Below, piece by piece: positions 1-7,495 of a stretch of DNA of 64,000 bases. Under the pieces are notes generated by a model. That model made no database searches and was not told the origin of the DNA. It saw only the letters and a list, made by a program, of their open reading frames with translations. The stretch covers positions 62,001 through 126,000 of the forward strand of contig NZ_CAGY01000007.1 of assembly GCF_000308055.1 (NCBI RefSeq), written 5' to 3'. Both the position numbers and the translations under genes were made by a program. Position 1 is the first letter of the stretch; each line of letters opens with the position of its first letter. The stretch comes from Actinomyces sp. ph3. GTDB lineage: Bacteria; Actinomycetota; Actinomycetes; Actinomycetales; Actinomycetaceae.

Positions 1-1
1 T

Positions 2-163
2 ATGATTGCCCACGGCCTCGAGAGCGAATTAATTCCCGCAATGAAGTGGCACATCGATGTCGTCCGCGCCGAGCTTGGCCCACTTGCTGCTGCTCAGGCC
101 GCGGCCTACGCATCCCAAACCACGGCCTCGTCAATCAAGAAGGAAAGCGAAGGGACCCGATGA
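2..163 (+). CDS. C-terminal fragment of an unidentified gene upstream of the sulfatase-maturating enzyme
   Basis: An open frame enters from the left edge and runs 53 codons to a TGA at 161-163. It ends in an Ala-rich then Lys/Glu-rich tail (ending KKESEGTR). Its stop overlaps the ATG of the next gene as ATGA, so the two are probably translationally coupled. Nothing in the 53 residues identifies a family. A sulfatase would be the natural partner of the following sulfatase-maturating enzyme and exporter, but that is inference from context only. Confidence 0.5.
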   Translation: MIAHGLESELIPAMKWHIDVVRAELGPLAAAQAAAYASQTTASSIKKESEGTR

Positions 164-1443
164 CGCATTCCCCAGCCCCCACGCTCCCCTTCTCAGTCGT
201 CGCCAAACCAACGGGCGCCGCCTGCAACCTTGACTGTCAGTACTGCTTCTTTCTTTCGAAGGAACTGCTTTACGATCAAAAACGACAGTCGATGAGCGAA
301 GAAACTCTTGAAACATACGTCAAGAATTTTCTATCAGCCAGCCTCGACGGAGAAGTCACCATGCTCTGGCAGGGAGGCGAGCCGACCTTGCGCGGCCTCC
401 CGTTTTTCGAACGCCTCATTGAGCTGTGTGAAAAGTATCGTCGCCCCACCCAAGAGGTTCGTCATGCCATCCAAACCAATGGCACCTTGATCACCGAGCA
501 GTGGGCGCGTTTCTTCAAAGACAATGACGTGCTAGTCGGCATCTCCATCGATGGCCCGAAAGACCTCCATGACGCCTACCGTCTCAACCGGGGAGGGCAC
601 GGAACTCACTCGATGGTGATTCGTGGATGGGAACACCTGCGTAACGCCGATGTTGACACCAATATCTTGTGCACGGTCCACGCTGCTAACGAAGACCACG
701 GCCTTGAGGTCTATCGCTATTTCCGAGATGAACTCGGGGCGCAGTACATGCAATTTATCCCCATTGTCGAACGCGTTCCCCGAGAGCATCTGCGTCAAGC
801 CGAACTCGGGTGGAGAAGTGGAAGCTCGGCACTCCTCTACCGCCAAGATGGAGACTGCGTAACCTCACGGTCCACCTCACCGGAAGGGTACGGAAACTTC
901 CTCTGCTCAATTTTTGATGAGTGGGTCTGCTCTGACGTGGGCTCGGTCTTTGTGCAAGACTTTGATTCTTCCATCTCTGCGCTCTTTGGCTCAGCAAGCG
1001 TATGTGTCCATGCGCCATCATGCGGGGCGAATATGGCGATGGAGTTTAACGGAGATGTCTACGCCTGCGATCACTGGGTTGAGCCCGAGTGGCTTGTCGG
1101 CAACATTGCGAACAGCGATTTCCCGACCCTTGCGACTTCGGAAAAGATGCGTGCTTTTGATACGAAGAAGCAAGATCTAGATGATGAATGCTGGAGCTGT
1201 CCGTTCTTGCGTTTGTGCTGGGGTGGATGCCCAAAGGATCGTTTCATCACGACAGATTCTGGGCCTTCACACAATTACCTCTGCCAGGGATACCGGCGTT
1301 TCTATTCTCACGCTCTCCCCTACTTCAAAGCGATGACCTTCCTGATCTCGCGCGGCGCAAGCGCTGATCAAATCATGGATCCAGCCATTGCTCATTCACT
1401 AGGACTCACACCCCCGGTCAAGGAGGATCACGGTGCTCATTGA
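160..1443 (+). CDS. Anaerobic sulfatase-maturating enzyme, radical SAM with SPASM domain
   Basis: Radical SAM enzyme of the anSME family, which converts an active-site Cys or Ser of sulfatases into formylglycine without oxygen. The 427-residue protein carries CNLDCQYC (C22, C26, C29), the CxxxCxxC motif for the SAM-binding [4Fe-4S] cluster, then WQGGEPTL. A Cys-rich SPASM region (CGANMAMEFNGDVYACDHW, then CWSCPFLRLCWGGCP) should hold the two auxiliary clusters. The ATG at 160 is chosen because an AAGGAA-type site precedes it and it forms ATGA with the upstream stop; the frame opens earlier (46), but that part is not anSME-like. Its stop overlaps the next gene by 11 nt. The family also modifies some peptides, so the substrate is inferred. 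Confidence 0.88.
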   Translation: MTHSPAPTLPFSVVAKPTGAACNLDCQYCFFLSKELLYDQKRQSMSEETLETYVKNFLSASLDGEVTMLWQGGEPTLRGLPFFERLIELCEKYRRPTQEVRHAIQTNGTLITEQWARFFKDNDVLVGISIDGPKDLHDAYRLNRGGHGTHSMVIRGWEHLRNADVDTNILCTVHAANEDHGLEVYRYFRDELGAQYMQFIPIVERVPREHLRQAELGWRSGSSALLYRQDGDCVTSRSTSPEGYGNFLCSIFDEWVCSDVGSVFVQDFDSSISALFGSASVCVHAPSCGANMAMEFNGDVYACDHWVEPEWLVGNIANSDFPTLATSEKMRAFDTKKQDLDDECWSCPFLRLCWGGCPKDRFITTDSGPSHNYLCQGYRRFYSHALPYFKAMTFLISRGASADQIMDPAIAHSLGLTPPVKEDHGAH

Positions 1444-2248
1444 GGCGGCAATCGTCGGCATCGGCATTGGCATTGTTGTTGGAGCGCTGGGAGCCGGTGG
1501 CGGAATTCTTTCTGTTCCCGTCTTGGTGTATCTCTTGGGGCAAAATCCGCATCAAGCTGCGACATTGTCGCTCATCATCGTCGGTGCGACCGCATGCGTT
1601 TCGTTGGTGACCCGTGCGCCCAGCGGCCACGTTGATTGGAAGCACGGAAGCCTTTTTGCCTTCGCGGGGATTGTTGGCACCTGGGGCGGTTCTGCCCTTA
1701 ATCCTTTGGTCTCAGCGCGCACGCTCATGCTGGAGTTTTGTATTCTTCTGGCGTTTGTCGCGGTATTCATGGTGCATAGACAGTTGCGTGCATCCGCTGA
1801 CGCTTCCCCTTCGTCGATTGACGAGGCCGCACTTGAGGATTCCCCACGCTCGCTTGAGTCGACGCTCAAGAAGGCAGCCCTTGTGGTTCTTCTCGCAAGC
1901 ATCACCGGTTTTCTCACCGGTTTCTTTGGTGTCGGTGGGGGTTTCGCTATCGTTCCTGCGCTTCACCTTGTTCTGCGCTACCCAATGAAAAAAGCATCGG
2001 CAACATCCCTGTTGATCATGCTCATTACTGCACTGTTTGGCCTGGCTTCGCGCGCGCTGGGTGGAACCTTGGATATCAGTGCCGAGGCCGGGGTCATGGT
2101 TGCGTGCTTTGCTGCGGCCTCGATGTGCGGAGGCGTTGTTGGAGCACGACTTACTCGAAGGGTAAGCTCGACCGCGCTAGCCTGGGCATTCATTGTTCTC
2201 TTGATCGCAGTTGCAAGCGTGAGCGCTTATGCCACGCTACGCGCATAA
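1433..2248 (+). CDS. TauE/SafE family sulfite/anion exporter
   Basis: A 271-residue hydrophobic protein with about eight membrane segments in two halves. Each half carries the Gly-rich signature of the TauE/SafE (old DUF81) family: GALGAGGGILSVPVLVYLLG near the N-terminus and GFFGVGGGFAIVPALHLVL after the middle. A charged, Ser/Glu-rich loop near residues 121-140 separates the halves. Known members export sulfite, sulfoacetate or related anions. The GTG start at 1433 has AAGGAGG at 1420-1426 and lies inside the end of the sulfatase-maturation gene, so the two are coupled. Inference: it disposes of sulfate or sulfite released by the sulfatase system. Confidence 0.82.
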   Translation: MLIEAAIVGIGIGIVVGALGAGGGILSVPVLVYLLGQNPHQAATLSLIIVGATACVSLVTRAPSGHVDWKHGSLFAFAGIVGTWGGSALNPLVSARTLMLEFCILLAFVAVFMVHRQLRASADASPSSIDEAALEDSPRSLESTLKKAALVVLLASITGFLTGFFGVGGGFAIVPALHLVLRYPMKKASATSLLIMLITALFGLASRALGGTLDISAEAGVMVACFAAASMCGGVVGARLTRRVSSTALAWAFIVLLIAVASVSAYATLRA

Positions 2249-2292
2249 CCGAGCAAATGTGGGCTAGGCGATCGTGACCTGCGGCGTCAGTC

Positions 2293-3051
2293 CTAGGCGC
2301 CCGGCGCAGTAGTCCGAGCCACAAGAGTATTCGTCGCCTGAGCAACCGGGCGCACAATCATCGAATCGATATTGACGTGACGTGGCCGCTCCAGGGTCCA
2401 TACGATCGCCTCGGCGATGTCCTCGGCTAGAAGCGGCTCAGCGACCCCCTCGTAGACGCGGTCGGCAGCTTCTTGAGAACCCAGTCGATTGAGAGAAAAT
2501 TCTTCAGTCCGCACCATACCTGGGGCAATTTCAATCACACGCACGGGTTCACCCACCAGTTCCTGGCGCAGGGTATTGGCAATAATGCGTTCAGCGTGTT
2601 TAGCTGCAACGTAACCGCCGCCTCCCGGATAGGTGTCATGGGCGGCGGTCGAGGTCAGAAAGACAAGGTCCCCTCCCCGCTCGCGCATCGAGGGGAGAAA
2701 TGCGCGCGTGCAATGTAAAGCCGTGAGGACATTGTGCTCAAACATTGCGCTCCACCGTGCGGGATCTGCGTCGGCGACCCGATCAACACCGATAGCTCCG
2801 CCGGCGTTATTCACCAGCGCGTCAACGGGGCCGCCCTCCAAGACGCGCGCAGCCATCTCTTCTACCTGGGCCTGATCGCTAAGATCAGCTGCCCAATACT
2901 CGCAACCAATCTCATCAGCAAGGGCCTCTAGGCGCTCGCGGCGTCGGGCTACGGCAACGACCTGCCATCCATGTTCAGCCAGAAGACGGGCGGTTGCTTC
3001 CCCGATTCCACTGGAAGCTCCTGTGACAACGACACGGCGAGAGGTATTCAT
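2293..3051 (-). CDS. Short-chain dehydrogenase/reductase
   Basis: A classical NAD(P)-dependent SDR of 252 residues. It has the cofactor motif TGASSGIG (10-17), NNAG (81-84), a catalytic Ser at 134 and the Y147/K151 pair in YVAAK. It resembles the YdfG/serine 3-dehydrogenase-like group, but the substrate cannot be read from the sequence. The ATG at 3051 is preferred because the fold starts right after it; an in-frame ATG at 3081 lies against the hairpin that follows glpC and has no ribosome site. It lies downstream of glpC on the same strand with that hairpin between them, so it may receive only read-through or use its own promoter. Confidence 0.8.
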   Translation of the reverse strand: MNTSRRVVVTGASSGIGEATARLLAEHGWQVVAVARRRERLEALADEIGCEYWAADLSDQAQVEEMAARVLEGGPVDALVNNAGGAIGVDRVADADPARWSAMFEHNVLTALHCTRAFLPSMRERGGDLVFLTSTAAHDTYPGGGGYVAAKHAERIIANTLRQELVGEPVRVIEIAPGMVRTEEFSLNRLGSQEAADRVYEGVAEPLLAEDIAEAIVWTLERPRHVNIDSMIVRPVAQATNTLVARTTAPGA

Positions 3052-3065
3052 GGGGTAACAGTAAT

Positions 3066-3103
3066 ATCCCCGGGGGCGCATCGTCTGCGCGCCGCCCGGG
3101 GAT
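3066..3103 (-). terminator. GC-rich hairpin after glpC
   Basis: Perfect 9-bp arms ATCCCCGGG (3066-3074) and CCCGGGGAT (3095-3103) enclose a GCGC-containing loop. It lies just after the glpC stop. The T-run on the minus strand is weak, so it may terminate poorly and let some transcription into the dehydrogenase gene. Confidence 0.5.
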
Positions 3104-3115
3104 ACTCTTTAAATC

Positions 3116-4390
3116 TCAGCCTTCGGGAAGGCCGTAGGCCTTGTGAAGCAGCCAAATCGGGTGAACGACATTCGCACCCGTTGCAGTACGGATCTGCCAA
3201 CGGCAGGTTTCGGTATCGCACGCTGCAAGCTCGACATTCACCTGCTTGACGAAGTCAAAGACGGGCTTTCCAACCGCTTGAGCGATCGCGTACTTTTCTT
3301 TCTTCATTCCGTAGGTTCCCGCAATGCCACAGCAGGGCTGCTGGGATTCCTTCACCGTTACACCGGGGATCAGGCTCATGAGCTCAACGGCGGGCATACC
3401 CAGTCCTTGAGACTTGAGCTGGCAGGGTGCGTGGTACGGAATGGTGACATCGATGCGCTGCATATCCATGTCGAGCTCCCCGCGATCGTAAAGATCGATA
3501 AGGAACTCGCAGATATCCCAGGTACGTGAGGCAACATCGCGGAGCTCAGGGGTGTCCATTCCCAAAATATCGTGAGCTTCGTGACGGAGCATGCCACCAC
3601 AGGAACCTGAAGAGGAGATGATCGGCGCATCGCGGTTAGCCTTGCGCAAGTCGTTCGTCAGGCGAGAGACATACTTTCGCGATTCGTCGTAGAGGCCATT
3701 GGACTGAAGAGCCAGACCACAGCAGCCGTGGTGCGGGACAAGGACTTCGTAGCCCAGGTGCTCCAAGACCAAGACAGAGTGGATCGAGGTTTCAACCTCA
3801 AAGTATTGACCGGCGCATCCGTGGAAGAAGATGACCTGTCCCTTCGTGCCCGATTGAGGAAGCGGAGTGTGCTTCTTGAACCAGCTTTCGAAAGTGCGTC
3901 CATATGCACGAGGCATGGGGGCATTACGGTCAACACCGATGACCTTTTCCATCGCGACACGAATTGGCTTCACATCCAGTGCCCAGTTTGCAATGGGTGC
4001 AAAAGGAGTCATGACGGAGCCGATCAGGCCGGTACGACCAATCAGCTGGTCACGAAGCGGGATCCCCTGCTTCTTCTTCATGTCGGTACGCGCATGGTGG
4101 ATCATCTCAGTGACCTTCACTCCCTGCGGGCATACCAGCGAGCAGGTACCACAAGAGGAGCAGTAGTCAATCGAGTGGTCAACAATGTGGCCATCTTTGC
4201 GATAGCGCTCAGATTGCGGTCCAGAGTACTTGGGGCCAGCGAATAGATCTGTCACGCGCATGACCGGGCATTGTGTTTCACAGATCGTGCACTTCACGCA
4301 GGCATCCAGGGTTGACCGAAGGCCGAATTCGCCTCCGTTAATCCCCAGAACGTCACTTTCTTCGACGCTGGGTGCCATTTCCAGGCTCAT
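3116..4390 (-). CDS. glpC: Anaerobic glycerol-3-phosphate dehydrogenase subunit C
   Basis: Membrane-anchoring iron-sulfur subunit of GlpABC, which passes electrons from glycerol-3-phosphate oxidation to the quinone pool. Two ferredoxin-type motifs are visible: C31-C34-C37-C41 in CVKCTICETQCP and C77-C80-C83-C87 in CSSCGTCSLVCP. Two CCG-type heterodisulfide-reductase-like regions follow (HHGCCGLALQ and QQPCCGIAGTYG). The length, 424 residues, is close to the usual GlpC. Its ATG forms ATGA with the glpB stop, which fixes the start. Confidence 0.92.
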   Translation of the reverse strand: MSLEMAPSVEESDVLGINGGEFGLRSTLDACVKCTICETQCPVMRVTDLFAGPKYSGPQSERYRKDGHIVDHSIDYCSSCGTCSLVCPQGVKVTEMIHHARTDMKKKQGIPLRDQLIGRTGLIGSVMTPFAPIANWALDVKPIRVAMEKVIGVDRNAPMPRAYGRTFESWFKKHTPLPQSGTKGQVIFFHGCAGQYFEVETSIHSVLVLEHLGYEVLVPHHGCCGLALQSNGLYDESRKYVSRLTNDLRKANRDAPIISSSGSCGGMLRHEAHDILGMDTPELRDVASRTWDICEFLIDLYDRGELDMDMQRIDVTIPYHAPCQLKSQGLGMPAVELMSLIPGVTVKESQQPCCGIAGTYGMKKEKYAIAQAVGKPVFDFVKQVNVELAACDTETCRWQIRTATGANVVHPIWLLHKAYGLPEG

Positions 4391-5634
4391 TGAAGTTCCT
4401 CCACAATCGAATCCGCTGCGCGCAGCGCACTTGCCAGCGCAATTCCATCACCGGACTTTTCCTTCCAACGGGTTGCACCGCTCAGGTTTCCGCCGGCCGC
4501 ATACACATTGGTGTACACGGGGCCTGCGCCCGGAGTGCACACACGCATGTGCTCATCAACATCGAAGCCAACCTTGAAAAGAGGCTGTTCGCTTCCCCAA
4601 AAATCACCATTGAGCAACGTGGTATCAACACCGGTCAGCGGAAGGCCCATCACGGTATCGCTGACGTTGCCGTAAGAATCAATCTCCAGAGCGCCGGACT
4701 CAAAACCACCGGCTGCAAGGATCAGAGTCTTTGTTTCAATGGTGCGCGGGTGTCCCGCGGTTGAAATGGTCACGCTGCACAGTCGGTCGCCATCGGCCTC
4801 GTAAGAAACCAAAGACGATCCCAGCATGACGCGGCAGTTTGCCTTCGCGATCTCTGTGAGCTCCTGGTTGAGGCGCATTCCGGGAACCGACGGCGGCTGC
4901 AGAATGATCTCGAACACGGGGTGACCGAGCATCTCCTGGATGTCTTTCCAAGCAGTCGGATCATTGAGGCCTAGTACGGCAGGAAGACCAACCGTTTCAC
5001 CGGGGCGAACAATCTGCTTGAGCAGTTCGACCAAGCGAACACGGTTTTCTTTCAGATCGAGCGCACGGGCAAAGTTGGTTCCCGTCGTATCGCGTTCTTC
5101 GCCGCGTACGTCCAAATCAACGTAGGCAGAGCGCGCCGAAATCGGATTACCGTTTACATCCTTTTGCAGGCGTAGATTCTCTGCTGCCAGTGCCGGGTAG
5201 AAATCCTTGAGTCGGTTGAAACCGACGATCAGGAATTCCTGGCCGACCGGAATTCCAGCCTCCATCGAAGGCTGATACAACGCAGTGGGACGAAGAGCGC
5301 CCAGTGCAGTTGGGATGCGAACGTTATGGTCAAGCGATCCAACAAGGCGTTCGGGACCAAGAAGTTCACGAATCCATTCAAATGATTGAGTGACCGAATC
5401 CACGCCAAGTCGCGCGTAGGGGTGCTCAGGACGTTCATTGGCCAGGTTCTCAATCGCCTCGAGGGGATGCTGAACGAACTCGGGGGCATATCCAAGGGCA
5501 TCGATTGTTCCCTGTCCCAGTTGGAGTCCGCCAATTCCCTTGGTGACAAGAGTGACCTTCGCTCCGCGCTGTGCCAGTCGGATGCTGGCAGCAAGGCCGG
5601 CAAGGCCCGCTCCGATAACGACTGCGTCACGCAT
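4387..5634 (-). CDS. glpB: Anaerobic glycerol-3-phosphate dehydrogenase subunit B
   Basis: FAD-dependent subunit B of GlpABC, 415 residues, about the length of the E. coli protein. The dinucleotide-binding motif GAGLAGLAA begins at residue 8, and the C-terminus has the second flavin contact (YAAGGNLSGATRW). The ATG at 5634 is chosen because AGGAAGG precedes it and the Rossmann fold starts at once; the longer frame to 5829 lies inside glpA. It overlaps glpA by 8 nt and glpC by 4 nt, so the three subunits are made as a coupled unit. Confidence 0.9.
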   Translation of the reverse strand: MRDAVVIGAGLAGLAASIRLAQRGAKVTLVTKGIGGLQLGQGTIDALGYAPEFVQHPLEAIENLANERPEHPYARLGVDSVTQSFEWIRELLGPERLVGSLDHNVRIPTALGALRPTALYQPSMEAGIPVGQEFLIVGFNRLKDFYPALAAENLRLQKDVNGNPISARSAYVDLDVRGEERDTTGTNFARALDLKENRVRLVELLKQIVRPGETVGLPAVLGLNDPTAWKDIQEMLGHPVFEIILQPPSVPGMRLNQELTEIAKANCRVMLGSSLVSYEADGDRLCSVTISTAGHPRTIETKTLILAAGGFESGALEIDSYGNVSDTVMGLPLTGVDTTLLNGDFWGSEQPLFKVGFDVDEHMRVCTPGAGPVYTNVYAAGGNLSGATRWKEKSGDGIALASALRAADSIVEELQ

Positions 5635-7294
5635 GAGTATGACCTTCCTTCTCTTCCACAGCTGTGGGGTTTTCTTCCTCGCCTTCAAGGGCATCCCAGT
5701 ATTCACATTCACGTGGAACCGCGTCGGGGGCGGTCGGCAAATGCTCGACGTCAAGGGTTCCTTCGTGGATCCAGTTATCCAAGGCAGCCTGGCGTGCCTG
5801 CTTTCCGAAGAGGATCGGCCACAAACCAATCCAACGGTTCTTCAGGAACAAACGAAGCAATTCGTTCGCACGAGGAGCATCAATATCGCCGCGTTCATGC
5901 GCAATTCCCGCACTGCGCTGCGAGCAGAAGCCACCTTGGCAGGGTCCCATTCCCAAGCGAATCTGACGACGCACATCGTCAAGCTGCCCCCCGGGAAGCG
6001 CATCCATGGTGCGTTCGAGCATCTCACGGGTGACCAACTCACACTCACAGATAATCTCTTCGCTGGAAGGTGACTTTCCGTGGTGTTCAACTTCGTCGAG
6101 GCGGTGGCCGATGTAGTAGTTCGACTTTCCTTCTGCCTCGGGAACAGCTTCTTCCGCTGTGCGGCAGGGACGATCCTCGCCCATCTGCTGACACATGATG
6201 TCAACGATGCGTTCTGCCATGAGGCGGTAGGTCGTGAGCTTACCGCCAGCAATCGTCAAGATACCGTCAACACCGTCGCGGTTGAGGTGGTCGACAACGT
6301 GCATTCCACGTGCCATGTGGCGGGTATCCGACTCGGAGACACGACTGTCCTTAATCAGCGGACGCGCACCTGCCCATGCGTGAAGAGCACGTGATTGGCG
6401 GAAGCCTGGAATCAATGCTTCACCAGCATCGAGCATCTGCTGAACTTGGTCGGCAAGAATCGGAAGTTTATCCGGATCTTCAGCCTTAAGGTCCGTCGTG
6501 CCAATGATGCACACCGGGTGGACCGGAACCAAGATGTCGCCATCTGCGGGCCAGATACAACGGTTAATGACCGTCTGAGAGAGGCGGTGATTCATTGCAA
6601 TCATGATGCCCGCACCGGGGACAACTTCAACGCCGTGGCAGTCAGCAAGAGCAGCAATCTGTCCAGCCCAGGGACCGCCGCAGTTCAAAACGAAGGAGCA
6701 ATCGATACGGATGTCTTCGCCGGTTCGTTCATCGCGCGCGAAAACCGCTTCGATGCGATCCTCCGACCGCTGAATTCCGGTTGCTCGCGTGTAGGTGAGG
6801 ATCTCAGCACCGTAGGCAATAGCGGAGCGAGCTGCTCCCCATGTCATCCGCCACCCATCAACGGTTCCATCTTCAACCGCGAAAGCCCTCTTGAGGTGGG
6901 GGTCCAGTCGGGGTTCACGGCGCAGGGCCTCGGCGGGGGAAATCTCTTCGGCGGGAACGTGGGCTGCTCGCGCGCGCTCGAGGAAGAGATCGGCGTATTC
7001 CTCATCATCGGCGGATGTCGTGACGAAAAGGCCGCCTGTCCTTTCAACAGCATCGGCATTGATACGCGAGACAATTGCGTTCTCTTCGGCGCATTCGGTC
7101 GCCGATTCCGGATCGGATGCGATGTAGCGTCCACCGGAGTGGAGCAGGCCGTGGTAGCGACCTGAGGTTCCTTGAGCCATGTCGGCTCGGTCAAGAAGTA
7201 TCGCGCGGAATCCGCGCATTGCAACATCGCGGACAACGCCGGCGCCGGTTGAGCCGCCGCCAATGACTACGACATCGGTCTCCATCGTCCTCAT
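5627..7294 (-). CDS. glpA: Anaerobic glycerol-3-phosphate dehydrogenase subunit A
   Basis: Catalytic flavoprotein subunit that oxidises sn-glycerol-3-phosphate to dihydroxyacetone phosphate. The N-terminus has the FAD motif IGGGSTGAG and a DAO-type domain (YHGLLHSGGRY). The C-terminal third carries a BFD-like [2Fe-2S] region with CEC and CQGGFC, which marks GlpA rather than the aerobic GlpD. It has 555 residues. The start at 7294 has AAGGA about 12 nt upstream, rather far; ATG at 7285 is the alternative. It is first in glpABC and reads away from the M13 peptidase gene, with paired operator-like sites between them. No glycerol kinase or facilitator gene is nearby. Confidence 0.92.
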   Translation of the reverse strand: MRTMETDVVVIGGGSTGAGVVRDVAMRGFRAILLDRADMAQGTSGRYHGLLHSGGRYIASDPESATECAEENAIVSRINADAVERTGGLFVTTSADDEEYADLFLERARAAHVPAEEISPAEALRREPRLDPHLKRAFAVEDGTVDGWRMTWGAARSAIAYGAEILTYTRATGIQRSEDRIEAVFARDERTGEDIRIDCSFVLNCGGPWAGQIAALADCHGVEVVPGAGIMIAMNHRLSQTVINRCIWPADGDILVPVHPVCIIGTTDLKAEDPDKLPILADQVQQMLDAGEALIPGFRQSRALHAWAGARPLIKDSRVSESDTRHMARGMHVVDHLNRDGVDGILTIAGGKLTTYRLMAERIVDIMCQQMGEDRPCRTAEEAVPEAEGKSNYYIGHRLDEVEHHGKSPSSEEIICECELVTREMLERTMDALPGGQLDDVRRQIRLGMGPCQGGFCSQRSAGIAHERGDIDAPRANELLRLFLKNRWIGLWPILFGKQARQAALDNWIHEGTLDVEHLPTAPDAVPRECEYWDALEGEEENPTAVEEKEGHTHA

Positions 7295-7360
7295 AGCGTT
7301 CGCTGTTCCTTAATTCTGTTTGAGCTTATGTACCACTTAAATCATTACTCTTTTCGAGTC

Positions 7361-7400
7361 TCTGCACATCCGCCCACACCGTTTTGCACATATGTGCAGA
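7361..7400. promoter_or_regulatory. Three TGCACAT half-sites between glpA and the M13 peptidase gene
   Basis: TGCACAT occurs at 7363-7369 and 7385-7391 on the plus strand and at 7392-7398 on the minus strand. The last two form a perfect 14-bp palindrome TGCACATATGTGCA. The first two are direct repeats 22 bp apart, about two helical turns. The outer sites extend to 9-bp arms (TCTGCACAT and ATGTGCAGA). This looks like an operator for a dimeric regulator acting on glpABC, the peptidase gene or both; the regulator is unknown. Confidence 0.5.
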
Positions 7401-7443
7401 TGGGGGTGTTTCCCATGTAATCATTCGCAGGAAACTTAGGTAT

Positions 7444-7458
7444 CCCTAAACATTAGGG
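7444..7458. promoter_or_regulatory. Inverted repeat CCCTAA-ACA-TTAGGG
   Basis: Perfect 6-bp arms with a 3-nt spacer lie just upstream of the likely pepO promoter (the -10-like hexamer starts 26 nt downstream). From the position it could overlap the -35 region and act as an operator, but no function is established. Confidence 0.35.
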
Positions 7459-7483
7459 GGTGCAATCGCACCTCTGGGCAACG

Positions 7484-7489
7484 TACAGT
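7484..7489 (+). promoter_or_regulatory. Likely -10 element TACAGT of a leaderless pepO promoter
   Basis: TACAGT fits the actinobacterial TANNNT -10 pattern and ends six bases before the ATG at 7496. Transcription would start at or next to the A of the ATG. No Shine-Dalgarno sequence lies upstream of that ATG, which agrees with a leaderless mRNA. Confidence 0.45.
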
Positions 7490-7495
7490 GTCCCT

